56,484 bases of DNA, taken from the NCBI GenBank assembly GCA_035566895.1, contig DATMQA010000072.1, forward strand, positions 1 through 56,484. Reading direction: 5' to 3'. This document shows, piece by piece, positions 33,901-40,605 of the stretch. Source of the stretch: DATMQA01 sp035566895 (lineage in GTDB: Bacteria > Verrucomicrobiota > Verrucomicrobiia > Limisphaerales > UBA8199). The position numbers and the translations under genes are program-made. The notes beneath the pieces are model-generated. The model did no database searches and was not told the DNA's origin. It saw only the letters and a list, made by a program, of their open reading frames with translations. Each line of letters opens with the position of its first letter. Position 1 is the stretch's first letter.

Positions 33901-33913
33901 GAATGATTTTCAT
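27968..33913 (-). CDS. Large secreted RHS/YD-repeat protein
   Basis: A 1981-residue protein. The N-terminus has a long n-region and then a membrane-targeting segment (SYSLILFLLVISGFTMRADN). Residues about 60-250 are a beta-rich prefix of unknown type. From about 280 to 1790 there are many YD/RHS repeats (for example GRWEYFVYDNANRVITNY and SRWIYEYDPLGQVRSAKRY) that build the RHS cocoon. The core ends with YYGYRFYNASPGRFEGRDPV and GDPINRIDTLGL. The variable C-terminal domain of about 160 residues (starting CGGGGGAPHCDVQSF) contains WWDGSTWWEVGSWSG and no known toxin motif. Upstream at 33945-37007 is a secreted partner gene, and downstream a small membrane protein. Probably a contact-dependent or secreted effector; it could also be an adhesion or structural protein. 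Confidence 0.9.
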   Translation of the reverse strand: MKIILSPTRTQGATDPKAPGDILPHTHRSLTSYSLILFLLVISGFTMRADNPTVTINVTKASGDSTPPNQLTPCSPTSGIEVVVTSTNLCSGSDIQHWKLPPQEDWTWNTSAQNWVSSQTNNDCWLHPSKTFPNKATIERSPTAVNRTVTVTIVIEYYYWDVPTSKWTTNSPITKTVNFDITDQGSSCGCTANDNTSTSNTTTTSDDNNAIQFSVVETILQQLQNLMNQAKNQNRSHNGAPFKLPLKPVLGRGALSNKGRPVVKLPLGQISAAQDGGVVMLDTQGATGSLSDPALLSVPYVRSNATAFIETITNGSAIQQVNAPDGLVNVAVINQYKYLMQMFYAQNVTGKGTNGLYGTNAAAFVTWTIENPDGAVTNNRLRATESRPGAADRQFTYLKTNISGVTTWQLTDGASLQTSLSWEQQDTNNPTLTNAFEVTQSGSAVLKKVQKVYDLVDGRRVLKQQIEGDGNVTNATTSTYGTNNLVQRIDYPNGRWEYFVYDNANRVITNYSAYSNFTNPPAGSIPDPSTYPCKITSYSYNSVSGDDHVALQTSVARQETVALPVFTGSVWTNQEVSRIYRSVPEIDEVEEWRCADPGASFGDSANLLTTTVRFLDDSDQTTYGQIKWQLLPDGTASIYNYQEGTNRVVTNLVVQTGQPNDTFNPTNVLEGVQVETTFNSVGQITSTTTKYITGGTASFVLSRQTNIYSGPLQTDYQTTDLANLTNQFYFDCCGLSSTVDPDGVTTVFDYDSLKRRVAAITLRGGATGVKMTNILDSAGRVLETRRIGTNGSSITLADYQYDVLGRTIRETNALGGVTTHTNVTANGRLCVTNTYPDGGTRIETYCTDGRLESVSGTAVSPITYLYGAEQDGASGPWREFTLQIKPDASGHTNEWVKTYSDGLGRAYKTVYAAAGAPYPYSQSLYNGLGQLWMQVDPDGVTTLYTYNAKGEQEYAINAISDTALAIADYGTLLSSLGTLQSGTDRITRTVNDVYTNSAYGTTVLRTSTYVWSTNSSAYSNLVSVSESSADGFRSWQTSYADANTPLTSQGRTLFTNNGNRYATNTAPDGSSTVSSYHYGLPISSTALDSQPSVLASSTNGYDAYDRRSSVTDARNGTTSYSFNGADQTGSVTTPNPGSIGGSPQTTLTFYDQSLRTTNIVDPDGTGITNEFYLTGQLKRTYGSRTYPVAYSYDAQGRMKTMTNWSSFVAGAGTRVTTWNYDTNRGWLISKTYDGGTPGPTYTNTPAGRLGLRIWARGTNTVYTYNRAGQLAATTYSDSTPALSYVYDRRGRQSAFTNGSSVCLMTHNDAGSLLSESWLGGTLGGLSISNTYDQFLRRTHFAGFNGSTQLVATVYSYDAASRLKTVTASTNSATYSYVANSSLVGQILFTNSGTLRMTTSKQYDFLNRLTSISSSSSQLPSPISYAYLYNNANQRIQTILADGSRWIYEYDPLGQVRSAKRYWADWTPVAGQQFEYAFDDIGNRTSTKAGGDGNGWNLRSASYSANNLNQYTNRDFPGTVDVLGVGFATNAITVNSQTAYRYGEYFWSQVSSNNTSAPIYPQVTVTEGATNVSGNVFMPKTTETFTYDADGNLTSDGRWTNTWDAENRLVFMAPLGSVPYAAQYQLTFEYDYQGRRIKKNVAVSDGSGGFTTGPRTHFLYDGWNLVAETDNSSALLRSYVWGNDLSGSLQGAGGVGGLLIVADQSTINSQPSTHFVSYDGNGDVSALVNAADGTASANYEYGPFGEAVRSTGPMAKANAARFSTKYYEDESGFSYYGYRFYNASPGRFEGRDPVQEAGGINLYSPFSGDPINRIDTLGLCGGGGGAPHCDVQSFSITSRKWTGNLPTTWAILGYSKQLKIRFQLVLKPGSDTSLCRIRQNRKGEAHSNAGSWASKNWVPDGGDWWDGSTWWEVGSWSGLTANFEDEPGIIGAAKSDFPVYFNVDFYTFVLDVSKPGSPEVAHLSWGVFIYYHSTTSGYEISN

Positions 33914-33944
33914 AAGTTCCGATGCTAAGGATTCGGGTGGGGAC

Positions 33945-36900
33945 TTACTTGAGCGGCGTGAAGACTTGTAACCCGCTGCCGTTGGTTAGTCCGTTGGGCG
34001 AGTAATAATTTGTCCAACTGATTTCGCCGGGGTCCACGAGGCCGTTGCCGTTGGCATCGGCGAGGTAATCCGGGATACCGTCCCCCGGCGTGCTGATCGG
34101 CACGCCATTCGTATCCACGGCGACATAGTGGTAGGAGATGTCGACGATTGAGTTGGTCTCTTTCATTTGGTTGGTTTGGGTGGTGAAGTGATAGAGACCG
34201 ATAAGATCTGCTGTCACCGAGCCCTTATCGATTAGAGGTGAGTTGGTCGGCTGATAATAGTTGCCGAGCCAGCTTGACTGCCAGTTGAACGTATTCGTGA
34301 CCAGGACGTCATGGGGACCCGCAGGGGTCAGGCGAGGCTGGCCGAACAGGAAGGCGTTGTAATCGAATCGGGTATAGTTTGTGTTTCCGGAAGCGGCGTC
34401 GTTGAAATTGGTGCTTGTGCTGTCGAACGCGGTATCGAGGATGGTCCATTGGGGCCAAGGGCCGGCGGAGCCCCGAGTTGGGCCGAGGTTGCCGGCGTGC
34501 CAAGCGGCGTTTCGGATAGTGAGGGTGCAGTTGGTGGTCGGCTGCCCGTCCCACGAAGTCCAGAGGTTGGCGCGATCAAACAGGCAGTTGGTGTAATTTA
34601 GCTGGCTGGCGTAACCGCCGAGGGAGCCGCTCCAGAACTCGCAGTCGCGGGCGTGGACGATGAGGTAGCCATTGTCGTCGCGTATGTGCGTGGCGTCGTC
34701 GGCGAGGCAGGAGAGGCGGGTAAAGCGCATCCAGAGGTTTGGGGCCTGGGTAAAGTTGGGCCAGGTCCAACCGGTGATGCCGCCAGGACCGTACAGGCCC
34801 TCAGACAGGCCGGGGATGCCTTCCTGGACGGTGCTTCGACGGACCCAGTAGCAGGGGGCAGAAGCCGTGCCACTGAACGTAACGGCCTGGCCGTCCGCGA
34901 TATGAATGCCGTGGCCAGCATGAGTCCACCCTTGGGAAGTGCGCCACCAGCCGACCGCGGTTCCCGGGGCAAAGGTGAGGTTGGTATTGGCATCGCAACC
35001 GCCGAAGATGTAATCAAGCGGGTCGTAGTGGTAGCCCAGGTCAGGAATATCGGTATCGCGCTGGGCTTGGGGCACGAAGGTGTTGCTGGAGGAGATGGCG
35101 GCGTTTGAATAGAGGATTGGCGGGTAGGTGGTCTTTTTCTGGAGGTCGGCGAGGAGCGGTCCGCTAATGTTCGTAGTGCCGTAGTTTCTGTAAGGGCTGT
35201 CGGCGGCGAGATAAAAGCTACCGGCACCGACGGTTTGGAACGGGGAACTGCTGACGGAGGGTGCGATGTGGGTCCCGAAAGAGGGGCTTTGGTAAAAGGC
35301 GTTGTAATCGGCGTTGGTGGTGAGGACGCCGGCGAAGAGATTGGTGACGTTGGCCAGGATGCAGTTGGTGAGCGTGACTGACGTGGCGTTAGCCGAAGAG
35401 GGACCAGTGGCCAGGTACGCCGTGCCACTGAAGGTCACGTTTTCCGCGGTGGCGGTGACGCCGCCCGTAGGGACGGCGATATTCGTTGCCGTGTTAGCGA
35501 ACAAAACATTCCGGAGGTTCACGGTCGAATTGCTTGCGTTCACCCCTTGCTGGCAATTGACGAATTGGGCATCGGAGATCAGGGAAGAGCTCCCTGACAG
35601 CTCAACGGCTTGTTTGGCGTAGGCGAACCGGACGCTCGACAGGCCTGGCACGGTGGGCGAGACTACCAGTAGGAGGGCGGGGTTGGCATAGTAACCGGCG
35701 GGCGAACCAGTGCTGCCGGAAATGGTTTCGCCAACTGAATTGTCGTCCCTCGCTGTAAAAACAATTGGCCGATAGGCTGAACCGAGAAAGCTGACAGTGG
35801 GAGTGGTGAAGATCGGCTCGACGGTAATCGAGGCGTTGTTTGTGTATTTTATTACAGTTCCGCCTTCGAATACATTGCTGCCTGATAGCAAGACACTTCC
35901 ACTTACGTAATAAGTGGTATCTGACTTGGCCAAGAGGTTGGTCTGAGAATTTAGCAAACTGTAATCCAGGGCGAGGCCCTTGCTAAGTGTGGCGTTTGAA
36001 ATACGGAATGGGGAGCGGGTGGTGGCGGTGGCGGCGAGTTTAGGCAGCAGCAGCCGGCGATGGCTGGCGAGTTGGTGGAGGACCGAGCCGGGCGGAGCTG
36101 AGAGGCGGGCGGTGCCCGGCGGGGGAGGCGGGAGGTCTTGCATGAGGGGCAGGAGGTCCGGGAACCTGACACTTTCGATGAGGAAAGTGCGGCCATCCTG
36201 GACGAGCCATTGTTTGGAAATCTTGACTTTGTTTTCTTCCGAGCCGAGGGCGAAAGCATAGCCAGGCCCCATTTTCATGGCACCGAAATCAATGTGTTGA
36301 TCGGTCACTCCGTTTTCCTGAAGCAGAGCGATTTGCGGTGAAGGCGGGTTGATGAATTCCGTGGTGAGCTGCACGAGGACGGTCGATGGGTCCATGTTCC
36401 ATTTCGTTGGCGAGGGTAATTGGGTGGTAAGCACCACGAGTTGCTCGAAACAGATAATTGAGTTGACGTAGAGGACATCCGCAGAGAGGCCGGTAAACGC
36501 GTCTGGAAACCAGGCGCGGTCTTTGGTGGGGAGAAGCTGGCCGCTGGAATCTTTGATCGAGGCAATTATGGCTGAGTTTGAGGTGGCGGTGTCGAAGTAG
36601 CTTAATCCAAGGATATTGCTAACCAGGTGTTTGCCTTCTGGAGTCGTTGTATCGACTGCTCCGGAGGTATTGATATTGCCAAGGAATGAGACCTGGTGTT
36701 GAGCGTTGGTGGCCTGAGCGCCGGTGGAGGTTACCTGGATTTCCGGTGAGGAATCCACCCATTGATTGCCGACCAAGTGGGACATGCCGGTGGCGAGTTC
36801 AGTATAAGAGTGAACGTGGGGAATGCGTTGACCGGCGAGGCCGCTTTCCCATTCGGTGCGTTGCCAGACTTTGTGGTGCGGACCTTGTTCGACGACGGTG

Positions 36901-37007
36901 TAAGCTGAAGTGTCGGGAGCTGCGGTTGTGGCGGTTTGGGCCTGTTGGGCGCTGGCCGGAATAGTGGCGACGCAGGCCAGTGTCAGGATGCGAAGGAGAG
37001 TTTTCAT
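33945..37007 (-). CDS. Secreted beta-helix-type protein preceding the RHS gene
   Basis: A 1020-residue protein with a signal peptide (LRILTLACVATIPASAQ). The N-terminal 350 residues have no family I recognise (VVEQGPHHKVWQRTEWESGL, ELATGMSHLVGNQW). The middle (about 380-640) has regular short strands with Asn and Thr turns, as in right-handed parallel beta-helices (VNLRNVLFANTATNIAV, TATAENVTFSGTAYLATG). The C-terminus ends with a Ca-binding-like, Asp/Asn-rich segment (DYLADANGNGLVDPGEISW). The RHS gene starts 31 bp downstream on the same strand, suggesting a pair. Two palindromes (TTATCCC-N5-GGGATAA) lie 20-70 bp upstream of its start, inside the preceding gene. Confidence 0.78.
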   Translation of the reverse strand: MKTLLRILTLACVATIPASAQQAQTATTAAPDTSAYTVVEQGPHHKVWQRTEWESGLAGQRIPHVHSYTELATGMSHLVGNQWVDSSPEIQVTSTGAQATNAQHQVSFLGNINTSGAVDTTTPEGKHLVSNILGLSYFDTATSNSAIIASIKDSSGQLLPTKDRAWFPDAFTGLSADVLYVNSIICFEQLVVLTTQLPSPTKWNMDPSTVLVQLTTEFINPPSPQIALLQENGVTDQHIDFGAMKMGPGYAFALGSEENKVKISKQWLVQDGRTFLIESVRFPDLLPLMQDLPPPPPGTARLSAPPGSVLHQLASHRRLLLPKLAATATTRSPFRISNATLSKGLALDYSLLNSQTNLLAKSDTTYYVSGSVLLSGSNVFEGGTVIKYTNNASITVEPIFTTPTVSFLGSAYRPIVFTARDDNSVGETISGSTGSPAGYYANPALLLVVSPTVPGLSSVRFAYAKQAVELSGSSSLISDAQFVNCQQGVNASNSTVNLRNVLFANTATNIAVPTGGVTATAENVTFSGTAYLATGPSSANATSVTLTNCILANVTNLFAGVLTTNADYNAFYQSPSFGTHIAPSVSSSPFQTVGAGSFYLAADSPYRNYGTTNISGPLLADLQKKTTYPPILYSNAAISSSNTFVPQAQRDTDIPDLGYHYDPLDYIFGGCDANTNLTFAPGTAVGWWRTSQGWTHAGHGIHIADGQAVTFSGTASAPCYWVRRSTVQEGIPGLSEGLYGPGGITGWTWPNFTQAPNLWMRFTRLSCLADDATHIRDDNGYLIVHARDCEFWSGSLGGYASQLNYTNCLFDRANLWTSWDGQPTTNCTLTIRNAAWHAGNLGPTRGSAGPWPQWTILDTAFDSTSTNFNDAASGNTNYTRFDYNAFLFGQPRLTPAGPHDVLVTNTFNWQSSWLGNYYQPTNSPLIDKGSVTADLIGLYHFTTQTNQMKETNSIVDISYHYVAVDTNGVPISTPGDGIPDYLADANGNGLVDPGEISWTNYYSPNGLTNGSGLQVFTPLK

Positions 37008-37513
37008 GATTGAGAAAGGGCGACGTTTATCCCTGGCTGGGATAAGGAGGTTTTGCTTATCCCAACAAGGGATAAGGCGGGTTGGTCCGTTGCAGGGTGA
37101 GGGGCGGCAGGTGCGGCTGCATCCTGCTCCCTGGAGAGGCGATGGGCCGCACCGAGAAGCCGGGTTGCGCGGCGGCCGTACTGGCTGCGAATGGTGGCTG
37201 CAATCGCAACCGCTTCCGGAGGAATTTTGGGCCCGGCGCCGCGTTTGCGGCGCCTTAAACCCGCTTCCAAGAGGATCCGGCTAATGAGTTTTCGGATGGG
37301 CCGCTCGGCGTGGCCGGCGCGGGTGGCGCGTTGGACGATCTCGCGGGAATCAATGCCCAGGCCGACCACGAGAGCAAGGACAGCCTGGCGCAATTCTGAG
37401 CCGACGGTGGTAGCGACGCGGAAGCAGTTCAAGCACTTGAGCATGAGGGATTCCTTCTCCAACCGGGCGGCAGTGGCCGAAGAGCCAGGTTCCGCCGTTT
37501 GTATTTCTCGCAT
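37004..37513 (-). CDS. Small basic protein, unknown function, coupled to the 1020-residue gene
   Basis: A 169-residue hypothetical protein. The middle is helical and Arg-rich (SREIVQRATRAGHAERPIRK, ISRILLEAGLRRRKRG), which might bind nucleic acid; I know no family. A later start at MLKCLNCFR (residue 24) is also possible. The stop overlaps the ATG of the next gene (37004-37007). The last 25 codons are formed by two copies of a 30-bp unit with the palindrome TTATCCC-N5-GGGATAA. It is probably a regulator or accessory factor of the RHS region. Confidence 0.55.
   Translation of the reverse strand: MREIQTAEPGSSATAARLEKESLMLKCLNCFRVATTVGSELRQAVLALVVGLGIDSREIVQRATRAGHAERPIRKLISRILLEAGLRRRKRGAGPKIPPEAVAIAATIRSQYGRRATRLLGAAHRLSREQDAAAPAAPHPATDQPALSLVGISKTSLSQPGINVALSQS
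37027..37075. promoter_or_regulatory. Two tandem palindromes, TTATCCC-N5-GGGATAA
   Basis: Perfect 19-bp palindromes at 37027-37045 and 37057-37075, 30 bp apart centre to centre, upstream of the 1020-residue gene. The spacers differ (TGGCT, AACAA), so the arms are what is conserved. This is the expected geometry of a dimeric-repressor operator or of two mRNA hairpins controlling translation. Confidence 0.55.
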
Positions 37514-37697
37514 GGTTTTTCTCCTTCGTTTTTTTGTATCAACTCACTTGTCGAAATCTTCCCGGAAGGGGTGCTTTCGCAGCATGACCTCCGCGAGCAA
37601 ACCGTCTGCCGGTTGACTACAATGCGCTCACATACTCTACAAACGAAAAACCAGGGCAAGTGGTAACCGAAAAAGAATTTTTATTTCATCTGGAACG

Positions 37698-38288
37698 TCA
37701 AGCTGCGCAGGGAAGGCTGAGTTGAGTGGCGATGAAAGCGATTTTGTTCATGCGCTTCAGAATGGCAGGATGGGTCAGGCCAAGTTTCCGGGCAATTTCC
37801 CGGATTCCACAGCCTTCAGCCAGGTGATCGAGAATCTGGCGGTCCCGGGGTGTGAGGCTGGCGGACAGTTGAGCCAGCAGGTCCTGGGCGCTGACGTATT
37901 CGTGGGTGTTGGCATCAAACCGCAGAACATGGTCCAACTGGCTATCCTGGTCCGGGTCGCTGGTGATTTGGCAGCCGAGATGTCGGCGTTTGGGGGAGTC
38001 GAGGCTGCGGCCGGACTGCAGCAGATGCCCGATTTGGAACCGGCAGCTTTGGACGTACCAACTGAGGGTGTGGCCGGGGTTTTCGTTTTCAGTCAGCCAG
38101 AGGTGGACGAGGGCTTCCTGCATGAGGTCGTCCCGCAGAGCCGGGTCCGTTGTCTTAGTGTGGATGAGCCTGTCAAGCCGTGCGTGGGTTCGGGATTCGT
38201 CAATAAGCGTACGATAGAGGGGATGGGAGGCCACCACGGAATCCGTGGCCGGGCCGCCGGGTTTTTGGAGCCGGTTGGAATGCACAGG
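37698..38288 (-). CDS. ECF-like sigma factor upstream of the RHS region
   Basis: About 196 residues from GTG 38288, which has AGGA 7 bp upstream; the frame is open to 38441. Region 2-like sequence: DPALRDDLMQEALVHLWLTE and SWYVQSCRFQIGHLLQSGR. Region 4-like helix-turn-helix: LTPRDRQILDHLAEGCGIRE, continuing EIARKLGLTHPAILKRMNKI. The spacing matches a small ECF-type sigma-70 factor. It lies 184 bp upstream of the 169-residue gene and points the same way, so it is a candidate dedicated regulator of the RHS region. No anti-sigma gene is beside it. Confidence 0.8.
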   Translation of the reverse strand, partial: PVHSNRLQKPGGPATDSVVASHPLYRTLIDESRTHARLDRLIHTKTTDPALRDDLMQEALVHLWLTENENPGHTLSWYVQSCRFQIGHLLQSGRSLDSPKRRHLGCQITSDPDQDSQLDHVLRFDANTHEYVSAQDLLAQLSASLTPRDRQILDHLAEGCGIREIARKLGLTHPAILKRMNKIAFIATQLSLPCAA

Positions 38289-38510
38289 GCCGTCCTGGTA
38301 GATGCAAAAGCATATGGCGCGATTTGAGAAAGCGGATGAGAATCTCCTGTTACATTTTCTTAGAGCTGACGGCGCGCACTTTCCCAACAATAGCGGTTCG
38401 ATGTCGAGGTGGGTGTCCACCCCACTCACGGGTGTCGGCAAACTACCTCCCCGCTTTCTAGAAAAACCCTGTGGGACCGGGGGCCCCGATCCAGCGGGGC
38501 GGCAACCACG

Positions 38511-38629
38511 GAGTTAAATGAGTTAAAAAAGTTACATGAGTTACATGGGTTGAATGGACACGGGGCGGCGGAGCCGCAACCCAAGGAGTTAAATGGGTTA
38601 AAAGAGTAAAAAAGTTAAATGGGTTAAAT
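38511..38629. repeat. Nonamer tracts (GAGTTAAAT)
   Basis: Two 9-bp-period blocks. The first, 38511-38555: GAGTTAAAT, GAGTTAAAA, AAGTTACAT, GAGTTACAT, GGGTTGAAT. The second, 38586-38629: GAGTTAAAT, GGGTTAAAA, GAGTAAAAA, AGTTAAAT (8 bp), GGGTTAAAT. Both are followed by GGACAC. A 30-bp GC-rich spacer separates them. Confidence 0.85.
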
Positions 38630-38674
38630 GGACACAAAACCACTAATGGACACAAATGTACACGAATGGAGGTC

Positions 38675-39712
38675 TTAAGGTGAGCTGAGGATTTCGGCGA
38701 CGCCGGTTTTCAGGTCCAGGGTCCAGGGCTTGGGCACGGGCAGCCACAGCTTGCCGTTTCCAATCTCCAACGGCATCCACAGGTAGCGGGAATCCCACTG
38801 CGATTGAGGCTTCCATATATCGCCCATGAAAATGACGGTTGTCGTTTTGGTGCCCACGACTTTGAGCATCACAGTCGATTGCGAGCCGTAGGTGTTGGTC
38901 TCCGGCGGCGCGATGTCTTTGAACTCCGACCACGGGCCGGACAGACTGGTCGCGGTGGCGTATTTGTTCGGGTTGGGCCGCCAACCCGTTAAGGCGGAAC
39001 CGATCGCATAGTAGAGCCCCTGGTAGTGGACAACCGCACCCCCTTCCAGGTGTTCCGGGATGAGGCACATCTCTTTTTCGACGATCAAATAATCGTCGGA
39101 CAGTTTGGCAATACGGAAGCCGTAAGGGCGGTCTTCGAAAATCAAATAAGCGCTGCCATCGTCGTCGATGAACTGCCCGATGTCTCGGCTCTCATGGCCC
39201 AGCGGGCGGAAGCTTTTCAGATATTGATAATCGCCATCGATGGTGTCGCAGGTGAAGACAGCGACGCTGGCAAACTTGTACCCGCCCTTGCCGTCGATGT
39301 GGGCGTACATGACATATTTTTTCGTTTTGGGATTAAAGAAGACTTTGGGCCGCTCCAGCACCCAGCGTCGTCCGAGGTCCTCCGGGTCGGCGAGCTTGAC
39401 GACCTGCTGGCGAAAGGTCCAGTGCGCGAGGTCCTGAGACGAGTAACAACTGACGTAACGGAACGCGCGGTCCAGGCCCTGCGTCCGGTCCTCCCCGAAC
39501 CAGTAATAGGTGTCGCCGAGTTTGAGGATGCCGCCGCCATGGGCCTGAATGTGCTGGCCGCGATTGTCCGGCCAGACGGCGCCGGGGTTAATCGTCTGCT
39601 GCGCCGGCGCAGGGGACCCGACCAGGAGCCAGAACCATATGTAACGCCAAAACCGAGTGACACGTGTGCCGTTCAATCCAGCAAGGATAGAAGGTCTCCA
39701 GCGGGATTTCAA
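38675..39712 (-). CDS. Glycoside hydrolase family 43 protein
   Basis: A 345-residue secreted protein (signal RYIWFWLLVGSPAPAQQ) with a five-bladed propeller of the GH43 type. Typical blade starts are visible: QAHGGGILKLGDTYYWFGED, SCYSSQDLAHWTF, VLERPKVFFNPKTKKYVMY, GQFIDDDGSAYLIFED and LEGGAVVHYQGLYYAIGS. The IQAHGGGI opening is shared with galactanase-like GH43 members, so a beta-1,3-galactan or related substrate is possible. I cannot fix the catalytic residues. It is followed by tract-rich DNA (38511-38629) and preceded by the heptamer tract at 39751-39778. Confidence 0.85.
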   Translation of the reverse strand: MKSRWRPSILAGLNGTRVTRFWRYIWFWLLVGSPAPAQQTINPGAVWPDNRGQHIQAHGGGILKLGDTYYWFGEDRTQGLDRAFRYVSCYSSQDLAHWTFRQQVVKLADPEDLGRRWVLERPKVFFNPKTKKYVMYAHIDGKGGYKFASVAVFTCDTIDGDYQYLKSFRPLGHESRDIGQFIDDDGSAYLIFEDRPYGFRIAKLSDDYLIVEKEMCLIPEHLEGGAVVHYQGLYYAIGSALTGWRPNPNKYATATSLSGPWSEFKDIAPPETNTYGSQSTVMLKVVGTKTTTVIFMGDIWKPQSQWDSRYLWMPLEIGNGKLWLPVPKPWTLDLKTGVAEILSSP

Positions 39713-39750
39713 TCCGTGAGAGGTTATGGAATCTGAACCTGGAAGAATCG

Positions 39751-39778
39751 CTGGTCAGTCCACGGTCCACAGTCAAGA
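39751..39778. repeat. Heptamer tract sharing the lnt word
   Basis: CTGGTCA, GTCCACG, GTCCACA, GTCAAGA. GTCCACG is the same unit as in the lnt tract 37 kb away. Confidence 0.7.
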
Positions 39779-39873
39779 GGCGGGGGAAGTCCAGTTCAGC
39801 ACGCCTGCACCGTAACCCTGACCAACTGGCCGTCTGGCACTTTCTTCGCCGAATGGCAGCCTCATCCACGTTA

Positions 39874-40605
39874 TCACCGGCAAAAGATCATCGTAATTCC
39901 GATCGCGTCGAATGTGCCGTGGGCGACCACCGCCTCCCAACAGGATCTCCGCCGCAGGTAAACCAGCGCGAATAGAACTCCGCCGACCCCGAGGGAAAAA
40001 GCCGCGGCGTTCCCCTGGTAAAGATGCCCTAAACCAAACATTACGGAACTCAGCACGATCGCGACGATGAGCCCGGCTCGCCCAAAGGTCCTTTCAAACC
40101 GTGTTAAAACAAAAGCGCGTTCGGCCTCCTCGGTTAATCCTCCGGCGATCAAGCCAAGAAAAATCCATGCCGGAATGGCTCTGAGACTTTGAAACCAATT
40201 TCCTATCGGCGAGGCCTCGGGGCCTGGAAACCAGCCTCGAGTCAACGTCGGAATCAAAACGTTGCAAACGACAAGAATCCCAACGCCAAAAGGAATCCCA
40301 GTCACAAAACTCCTTTTCAACTGCTCTTGGCGTAACCCGAGCTCACTGAGCTTCTGGCCGTCGTGTTTGACGAGCAGCCACATTAAAACCCACCTGGCGG
40401 CCGTAGCAAGCAGCGCGAATTTAAAGAGGTGGCCAAGGCTCCAGCCGGCAGCGTCGCGCGGGGAAAACCGATGCAAGGTAGTAAGCGTCCAACTCGCAAC
40501 AATCATCAATAGTGACACATGACGCCATACCCAGCTTCGGATTATAGAAAAATAGCGCACTACCGATTTACGTGGTTGGACGCGGCACCAATTGCTGCCG
40601 CCCAA
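39874..40605 (-). CDS. CPBP-family intramembrane metalloprotease
   Basis: A 243-residue membrane protein with several hydrophobic helices. The CPBP motifs are present: motif 1 TEEAERAFVLTRFE, motif 2 FGLGHLYQG, and motif 3 VVAHGTFDAIG. Members cleave or process membrane-associated substrates. Its start directly follows the stop of the B12/radical-SAM gene, so the two genes are probably one transcript. The substrate cannot be inferred. Confidence 0.85.
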   Translation of the reverse strand: MGGSNWCRVQPRKSVVRYFSIIRSWVWRHVSLLMIVASWTLTTLHRFSPRDAAGWSLGHLFKFALLATAARWVLMWLLVKHDGQKLSELGLRQEQLKRSFVTGIPFGVGILVVCNVLIPTLTRGWFPGPEASPIGNWFQSLRAIPAWIFLGLIAGGLTEEAERAFVLTRFERTFGRAGLIVAIVLSSVMFGLGHLYQGNAAAFSLGVGGVLFALVYLRRRSCWEAVVAHGTFDAIGITMIFCR

